From: Methanobacterium sp. ERen5 | Lineage (GTDB): Archaea; Methanobacteriota; Methanobacteria; Methanobacteriales; Methanobacteriaceae | DNA length: 64,000 nt | NCBI GenBank assembly: GCA_024167805.1 | Contig: CP099988.1 | Location: 1,930,001-1,994,000, forward strand | Reading direction: 5' to 3' | In this document: positions 59,071 to 64,000 of the stretch, in pieces | Layout of the letters: every line of letters starts with the position of its first letter | How positions within the stretch are numbered: position 1 is the stretch's first letter | Program-made: the position numbers and the translations under genes | The notes under the pieces: generated by a model | Told to the model about the DNA's origin: nothing | The model's input: the letters and a program-made list of their open reading frames with translations, nothing else | Database searches by the model: none

Positions 59071-60558
59071 TTATTTGGATGTAGGAATGTCTACAGGAGG
59101 TTCAAATCCTTCAACTTCATCATTTATTCCCTCAATTGGTTTATTAAACAATCCACGATATTTACCGTAGACGAAGTAAATAATTACTCCTAAAGCTAGC
59201 CAAATGGCAAATATTTGTAGTATATGGATTTTTAACTGGGATATAAGAACTAAACTGAATATAATTGACATTACAGGTATTACAGGTACCAATGGACATT
59301 TAAATGACCTTTCCAGTTCAGGTTCCTTTAGTCTAAGAATTATCACAGCTAATGCCAACACCATGAATGCGGATAATGCTCCCACGTTTACAAGTTCAAA
59401 GATACTGCCCAATGAAAAGAATGCAGCGATAATGGTTGCCATGGAACCAACCAGAATTATGCTTGCCACCGGAGCTTGGCAACCGTCTTTAACGTTTGAG
59501 AATACATTTGGAAGTAAACCGTCCCTGCTCATTGCAAAAATTATCCTGGCCTTGCTGAACATGTTTACAAGAACAACAGTGGTTAAACCTGCTATTGCAC
59601 CTATGGTTATCACTGTGAACGCCCATTGTACTCCCACATATTGTAGTGCGAATGAAACAGGGGAAGCTGTATTTAGTAAGTTGTATGGTACCATACCAGT
59701 CATCACAGCTGCTACAGCTACGTAGAGGATGGAACTTATGATGAGTGAACCTATTATTCCGATTGGAATTGTTCTTCCAGGATTTTTAGTTTCTTCTGCT
59801 GCAGATGCGATTGCATCAAATCCTAGATAAGCGAAGAAGACCATTGCTGCTCCTTCAAATATTCCTGTTATTCCAAATGGTGTGAATGGATGGTAATTTG
59901 CAGGATTTATGAAATATACTCCAATGGTTATAAACAAGAGGATTACTGCAACCTTTATGAACACTATTAATGCATTTATTTTTGCACTTTCCTCTGCACC
60001 CCTCACAAGAACAGCTGTTAATACTAAAATTATCAGTACTGCCGGTAGATTTATTAGGGATCCATTAACACCCATTGGCCCGCTAATGATTGCAGGTAGT
60101 GTTATTCCAAAGGAGCCTATCAATGCAACAACGTATGATGACCATCCAATTGCTACTGCTGCAGATGCTATTAAGTATTGGAGTATTAGTATCCAACCCA
60201 TTATCCATGCCCATATTTCACCCATGGTAATGTATGCGTAGGTGTAGACGCTTCCAGCGATTGGTATCATCGAGGCGAACTCAGCATAACACAGCGCAGT
60301 GAAAGTACATGCTATTGCTGCAATTATAAAGGACACTATGAGTGCTGGCCCAGAACTTGCCGATGCCACGCCGGTAACAATAAAAATCCCTGCACCAATT
60401 ATTCCACCAACTCCCATTATAGTCAAATTTAAAGGTCCTATGGATCTTTTCAGGGCGTCACTGTTTTTGGCACAGTCAAGGGCTTCATTTATGCATTTTT
60501 TTGGAATATTTTTTTCATTTAAATCCCTTTTCAAATTTGGTAGTGCGTAAAAAATCAT
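59071..60558 (-). CDS. APC family amino acid permease (first of tandem pair)
   Basis: 495 residues, 12 membrane helices. GVGGIIGAGIFIVTGVASAS, FTALCYAEFASMIPIAGSVY and FFAYLGFDAIASAAEETKNP match the paralog downstream almost segment by segment, indicating tandem duplication. It is the first gene of the pair on the minus strand. The region upstream holds three copies of a structured RNA element, one ending about 50 nt before this start. Substrate unknown. Confidence 0.93.
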   Translation of the reverse strand: MIFYALPNLKRDLNEKNIPKKCINEALDCAKNSDALKRSIGPLNLTIMGVGGIIGAGIFIVTGVASASSGPALIVSFIIAAIACTFTALCYAEFASMIPIAGSVYTYAYITMGEIWAWIMGWILILQYLIASAAVAIGWSSYVVALIGSFGITLPAIISGPMGVNGSLINLPAVLIILVLTAVLVRGAEESAKINALIVFIKVAVILLFITIGVYFINPANYHPFTPFGITGIFEGAAMVFFAYLGFDAIASAAEETKNPGRTIPIGIIGSLIISSILYVAVAAVMTGMVPYNLLNTASPVSFALQYVGVQWAFTVITIGAIAGLTTVVLVNMFSKARIIFAMSRDGLLPNVFSNVKDGCQAPVASIILVGSMATIIAAFFSLGSIFELVNVGALSAFMVLALAVIILRLKEPELERSFKCPLVPVIPVMSIIFSLVLISQLKIHILQIFAIWLALGVIIYFVYGKYRGLFNKPIEGINDEVEGFEPPVDIPTSK

Positions 60559-60609
60559 AAATATTTAATTTATTCTCTGGATTTATTTTGAATTTTAACG
60601 AAGGTATCA

Positions 60610-60728
60610 TGAGGCATGCATAAAAACAGAATCGGATGGTCATGATTTTGACCATGATAATAAATTTTGGTTTCTTTGGGGGTATTACAAAATTTAAGGA
60701 GTAAGCAGCACACCTTCCACCTTCTTAC
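60610..60728 (-). ncRNA. Structured RNA element, copy A (most diverged)
   Basis: Minus-strand RNA. Closing stem 60708-60714 with 60613-60619 (GGTGTGC with GCATGCC: seven pairs, two of them G-U that would be A-C mismatches on the plus strand). Hairpin with C5 loop: 60688-60696 with 60661-60669 (TAAATTTTG/CAAAATTTA, 9 bp). Second hairpin 60649-60655 with 60636-60642 (ATGGTCA/TGACCAT, 7 bp). Shares the upstream block GTATAGTGTAAGA with the other copies. A TATA-like TTTATAAG is at 60750-60757. Start near 60728 is predicted from TATA spacing. Confidence 0.6.
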
Positions 60729-60971
60729 ACTATACTGTAAAAGTTTAATCTTATAAACTTTGTGTTAATATGTTATGGATATCTAATATTATTGTTGTAA
60801 TAAGACTGAACATGACTAAAATAGAATTATACTAGTGCAAAATAGGTTTTAACAAAAGTTAATTTGGAAGAATAAGAACTAATTTCGTGATTAATTGATA
60901 CTTGAGATAACAGATAATAATTATCATAACAAATTATTGGATAAAAATAAGTAATATAATATTTGAAGGGG

Positions 60972-61099
60972 TTTCAATGGGCATGCATTAAAATTAGTTT
61001 AGGTGGACGTGATTAAAAGGCGTCACTCTTTATAAATTCTTTTTGGGGGGGGTAAATTTATAAGGGAGATTTTTAATGTTGCATGCCCTCTACCTCTTA
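60972..61099 (-). ncRNA. Structured RNA element, copy B
   Basis: Minus-strand RNA. Closing stem 61080-61088 with 60979-60987 (GGGCATGCA/TGCATGCCC, 9 bp). Hairpin 61055-61063 with 61030-61038 (TTATAAATT/AATTTATAA, 9 bp) whose loop contains C8. Second hairpin 61021-61026 with 61003-61009 (GTGACG with CGTCCAC, one bulge). CUCCCUU follows the closing stem. TATA-like sequence at 61121-61129. High sequence identity to copy C outside the spacer loops. Confidence 0.7.
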
Positions 61100-61287
61100 C
61101 ACTATACTTTAAAATTTCTAATATTTAAACATTTGTTTTTAGAAATAGCTACCTAGATCAAAACAGGTTTAAAATGTCATTTTTGATTAATTTCAAAAAA
61201 ATTTTTGAGGCTGAAAAACAGTAAATAGTTAAATCCTAAAAGTAGAGCAGTGCAGTGTAAAGATGTTAATTTGAGGTATAACAGAAG

Positions 61288-61411
61288 TTTCAACGGGCAT
61301 GCGTTAAAATAAGTTTAGGTGGACGTGATTAAAAGGCGTCACCCTCTATAAATTTGGGGGGGTTAAATTTATTAAGGGAGATTATTTAATTTGCATGCCC
61401 TCTACTTCTTA
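61288..61411 (-). ncRNA. Structured RNA element, copy C
   Basis: Minus-strand RNA. Closing stem 61393-61400 with 61295-61302 (GGGCATGC/GCATGCCC, 8 bp). Hairpin 61365-61372 with 61348-61355 (ATAAATTT/AAATTTAT, 8 bp) with C7 in the loop; the stem can continue outward through CCC/GGG pairs. Second hairpin 61337-61342 with 61319-61325. TATA-like TTTATATA at 61434-61441, 34-41 nt before the stem. The nearest gene is the histidine kinase upstream on the same strand, ending at 61554. Confidence 0.7.
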
Positions 61412-61553
61412 CATTATACATTAAAAGTTTTAATATATAAAGTTTGCTACAATTTAATACTGAGTTCAATATCATGAATTAAACAACAAGCTAATACTGG
61501 ATGAAATTCATCTAGTAACAGTTTAAAGCATAAAAATTGTATTTTTAACTAGT

Positions 61554-63611
61554 TTACAAACGTTTTTTGTACTTTAATTCCCTAAAATGAATTATATACT
61601 GGGTGCCTTGGTTAATATTAACTTCTACGCTGCCTTCAAGTTGATTAACTAATTCGTTTACCAATATAATTCCAAGAGTGGTTGTGTTGGAAATATCAAA
61701 GTCTTTGGGTAATCCTATTCCATTATCTCTCAATATGAGTTCATATTCATCGTTCAATTTTGAGAGTTTTAACTCTATTTTCCCAGTTCCATCTTTGAAT
61801 GCGTGTTTGATTGAATTTGATACCAATTCATTTATTATGAGTCCTAAAGGTATTGATGTTTCAATTCCAAGATCATGATCTTCAACATCCACATCTAAGG
61901 TTATATTGCGTGTATCCACATCGTAGGAATATAAAATATTCTCTATTAGGGCTTCAATATATTCTCTGATGCTTATCTCTGAGATATCTGTGGAGTTGTA
62001 CAGGATCTCATGCACGAGAGCTATGCTATGTATACGATTTTCACTTTCACTGTAACTTTCCTTGACAATTGGATCATCAAACTCAGATGCTTGAAGTGAG
62101 ATGAGTGAAGCTATTATCTGCAAACTATTTTTAACCCTGTGATGAATCTCCCTTAACAACAGTTCCTTCTCTTTTAAAGATGATTTTAACAGAGTTTCGG
62201 CTATTTGTCTGTCGGTTATGTCTATGAGTGATATCAAGCTCTTTTTGGTTCTAGGTATAAAATCAAAGGTGGCAAAGAAATATTTAGGTTTATCGTTGAC
62301 TATGATTTTAACATCGTAGGTCTTTAAACTCATTTCACTGTTGTTATTTGAGGTTATGCTATGATGCCCTTGTACTTCCAACCGTTGTTCTGGAACAACG
62401 AGTTCTATCCAGTTGTTCCCAATTATGTCACTTTTTTTCAGCCCAAGCATGTTTTCAAAGGTTTTGTTAACGAGGGATATTGTAAGATCATCCTCTGCAA
62501 TTAACATGGCTGTGCCTGTGTTTTCAAAGATATTTCTGTACTTCTTTTCACTGGTTTCAAGATCTTTTTCATACTTCTGTAGCGAGAATAGGCTGCTGTT
62601 TATTGAACTGGCTAACTCACTGAGTTCATCATCTCCAGAAACTGTCACACGTCTTTTGATGTCTCCGGTTTTTCCAATATCTACTATTTCTCCCATTAAC
62701 TTATCCAGACGATTTAAAACATTTTTATCTAAAATGTAGAGTGCAAGGATAATGAATAATATTCCCACCAGTAAAATGGAACCAACGAAGTAAAAAACAC
62801 TGTTTAGGTAGGAGTGATACAATGTCCTTGCCATTTCAGACTTGACTATGATGGAAGGATTTCCATATATATCATTTAAAAGGCTGTAGGCTGCAATAGA
62901 ATTTCCTCCCAGTACTTTAAATGAGGTGGGAGTTGCATTGGATAGGTGGGGTAGCATAGTTTTATATTCTGGAGATGAATTAGCAGAGTTGTAGGCTTGG
63001 ATCGATAGTGTGCTATTTGGAATATTTATCAGTTTGTTGAGTTCTGTTTGGGTGAGGTACCTCCCCATTATAAGGGTCCCTGAAGATGGTCCCTGGTTAT
63101 GACCAGTTAGAACAGGTTTGGAAATAATTATCATGGGGCCTTCAGGCAAGTCAAGGAGTCCGCAGTAACCTTGCATATTGTTGGATTGTAAAATCTGACT
63201 TTCGTTACTGAAACTACTTAAATTTTCTGGTAAACTCATAAATTCGTTGTTTTCAAGGTTGTAGGCCTTTCCATATTTGATGTTCCCGTTGGTGTCTATG
63301 TACATGATCAAGTTAAGATCGAGCCTTTTGAAGGTTTGAGGACTCAGATCACGCGTGGCAAAGCTTGGATTGTTACCTTTGAGGTAGTTGTAAGCATCAT
63401 CCCACTGAGACCAATCCCTTGCAGTTTCATTCATAGCAGTTATGGTGTGGTTCAATCCAGAAAGTTCATCTTTAAGAACATGGTTACTGTAGCGTTGTTC
63501 ATAATCCATGGAGGTGCTTAAAAAAACAAACTGTGAGATTAATAGAAGTATCAATATCAGCAATGTTATGATAATACCACTATAAATCAAAGTTTTGCTT
63601 CTTAACCTCAT
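61554..63611 (-). CDS. Membrane sensor histidine kinase (CHASE4-HAMP-PAS-HisKA_2)
   Basis: 685 residues. Membrane helices at about 8-32 and 268-293 bracket an extracellular CHASE4-like domain (MNETARDWSQWDDAYNYLKG, LIMYIDTNGNIKYGKAYN). Inside: HAMP linker (DKLMGEIVDIGKTGDIKRRV), PAS (YRNIFENTGTAMLIAEDDLT), HisKA_2 with phospho-acceptor His in LLREIHHRVKNSLQIIASLI, and ATPase (SIPLGLIINELVSNSIKHAF, LRDNGIGLPKDF). Same kinase class as at 28865 and 30361. No response regulator adjacent. The signal is external and unknown. Confidence 0.92.
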   Translation of the reverse strand: MRLRSKTLIYSGIIITLLILILLLISQFVFLSTSMDYEQRYSNHVLKDELSGLNHTITAMNETARDWSQWDDAYNYLKGNNPSFATRDLSPQTFKRLDLNLIMYIDTNGNIKYGKAYNLENNEFMSLPENLSSFSNESQILQSNNMQGYCGLLDLPEGPMIIISKPVLTGHNQGPSSGTLIMGRYLTQTELNKLINIPNSTLSIQAYNSANSSPEYKTMLPHLSNATPTSFKVLGGNSIAAYSLLNDIYGNPSIIVKSEMARTLYHSYLNSVFYFVGSILLVGILFIILALYILDKNVLNRLDKLMGEIVDIGKTGDIKRRVTVSGDDELSELASSINSSLFSLQKYEKDLETSEKKYRNIFENTGTAMLIAEDDLTISLVNKTFENMLGLKKSDIIGNNWIELVVPEQRLEVQGHHSITSNNNSEMSLKTYDVKIIVNDKPKYFFATFDFIPRTKKSLISLIDITDRQIAETLLKSSLKEKELLLREIHHRVKNSLQIIASLISLQASEFDDPIVKESYSESENRIHSIALVHEILYNSTDISEISIREYIEALIENILYSYDVDTRNITLDVDVEDHDLGIETSIPLGLIINELVSNSIKHAFKDGTGKIELKLSKLNDEYELILRDNGIGLPKDFDISNTTTLGIILVNELVNQLEGSVEVNINQGTQYIIHFRELKYKKRL

Positions 63612-63857
63612 TTTAACTCACACACATCTCATGAACATTTGTAACAAGTTAATCATTACTAGTGATTCCTTAAATAAAAATCTATTATCTCCAAAAATTT
63701 CTGGGATATCCAAATATTACGAAACTATTTAGAAAAAGTATTATTTAAATCTTATTTAAAAAAAATATTATAAATTAAAAATTTCCAATTGTTGGATAAA
63801 AGTTGCTTGTACTTTAATTTGGTGCCTCAAAATGCAGTTTAAAGCTAAATTATTAGT

Positions 63858-64000
63858 TTAAATGAGTTTATTTAGACTTTCTGCAGGATAAACTAATTCT
63901 TCTTCAAACATTTCTAATAGACTATCTTTTTTGAGATGTTCTAAAGCTAGGTTAATTCCATAGAGACTTGTGAATATAAGTAACGTTGGTAAACTAACTC
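63858..64000 (-). CDS. C-terminal end of an unrecognised protein, cut by the window edge
   Basis: An open minus-strand frame enters from the right edge and ends at TAA 63860-63858. The visible 46 residues read LPTLLIFTSLYGINLALEHL, then EMFEEELVYPAESLNKLI: a hydrophobic stretch and an acidic tail. Composition looks like a real gene end, but no family can be named. No start is in the window. Confidence 0.45.
   Translation of the reverse strand, partial: VSLPTLLIFTSLYGINLALEHLKKDSLLEMFEEELVYPAESLNKLI

Larger units (their letters stand above)
60559..61553. other. Non-coding region carrying three repeats of one structured element
   Basis: 995 bp without an open frame of coding character. The three RNA-like copies are at about 60610-60728, 60972-61099 and 61288-61411. 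Between them lie AT-rich spacers of about 230-240 and 190 bp. Confidence 0.8.

Noticed and set aside
59098..59112. GGTTCAAATCC, like a tRNA T-arm
   Set aside because: It lies in the permease coding sequence and no acceptor or anticodon stem is present. No tRNA was found in the window.
60971..60978. GTTTCAAT next to RNA copies B and C, like the end of many CRISPR repeats
   Set aside because: Copies are about 320 bp apart, unequal, with no regular spacers and no cas genes nearby; it is a conserved tail of the RNA element.
60610..61411. The three repeats as miniature transposons with terminal inverted repeats
   Set aside because: Sequence conservation extends beyond the inverted ends on both sides, no target-site duplication is seen, and stems vary with compensation, which fits RNA better.

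Overview
The window is AT-rich chromosomal DNA of a hydrogenotrophic methanogen of the order Methanobacteriales, most likely a mesophilic Methanobacterium. Evidence: archaeal information and stress genes (Hel308, NucS, Lhr, Elp3, ribosomal protein eS17, thermosome), cofH for coenzyme F420, archaeal-type shikimate kinase, two DUF2115 proteins, an MTH538-type TIR-like protein, strong GGTGA-type ribosome binding sites and archaeal TATA boxes. From memory, the order Hel308 - moaC - cbiD - thioredoxin - sppA - shikimate kinase - chorismate mutase - eS17 - lysC - dapA - dapB - asd - thermosome follows M. thermautotrophicus around MTH794-MTH810. No tRNA, rRNA, CRISPR array or insertion sequence was seen.

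Layout. 0-9.5 kb: end of cofH, a MarR regulator with a palindrome at its stop codon, a GNAT enzyme, a cyclophilin-like protein, deoC, elp3, an M50 protease with CBS domains, PRC-barrel and DUF2098 proteins, a flavodoxin-ferredoxin fusion and small genes. 9.5-24.7 kb: the conserved housekeeping block, with the aspartate-family pathway to diaminopimelate/lysine and threonine/methionine precursors and two shikimate-pathway genes. 24.7-28.5 kb: a decayed methyltransferase, then acs plus an acetate transporter for acetate assimilation. 28.8-40.2 kb: two HisKA_2 histidine kinases, a tautomerase, a GMC oxidoreductase, a CarH-like cobalamin protein, nucS, an orphan substrate-binding protein, an MFS exporter and a phosphatase. 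40.7-49.2 kb: MoxR/VWA pair, TIR-like protein with ferredoxin, nitrilase, HEAT protein, QueG-like fragment, and a PadR-controlled ABC-2 exporter. 49.6-57.4 kb: phosphoesterase plus Lhr helicase, then a multi-PAS sensor without kinase, a ribbon-helix-helix protein and two proteins sharing an undescribed domain, one fused to a receiver. 57.5-64 kb: two APC permeases, a 1 kb non-coding region, and a CHASE4-like membrane histidine kinase.

The most interesting object is the non-coding region at 60.6-61.43 kb. It carries three diverged copies of one element of about 105 bp (plus conserved flanks). All fold into a closing stem, a hairpin with a C-rich loop and a second hairpin. Stem changes between copies are compensatory, mismatches on the plus strand become G-U pairs on the minus strand, and each copy has a TATA-like box 33-43 nt upstream on the minus strand. 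This looks like a family of sibling small RNAs.

A caution on sequence quality: lysC, dapB, lhr, the PAS sensor, a DUF488 gene, a small membrane protein and a coiled-coil gene are all broken by single-base losses (nine in total), most in homopolymers. This pattern suggests sequencing or assembly error more than gene death. The methyltransferase at 25.05-25.74 kb, in contrast, looks truly decayed.
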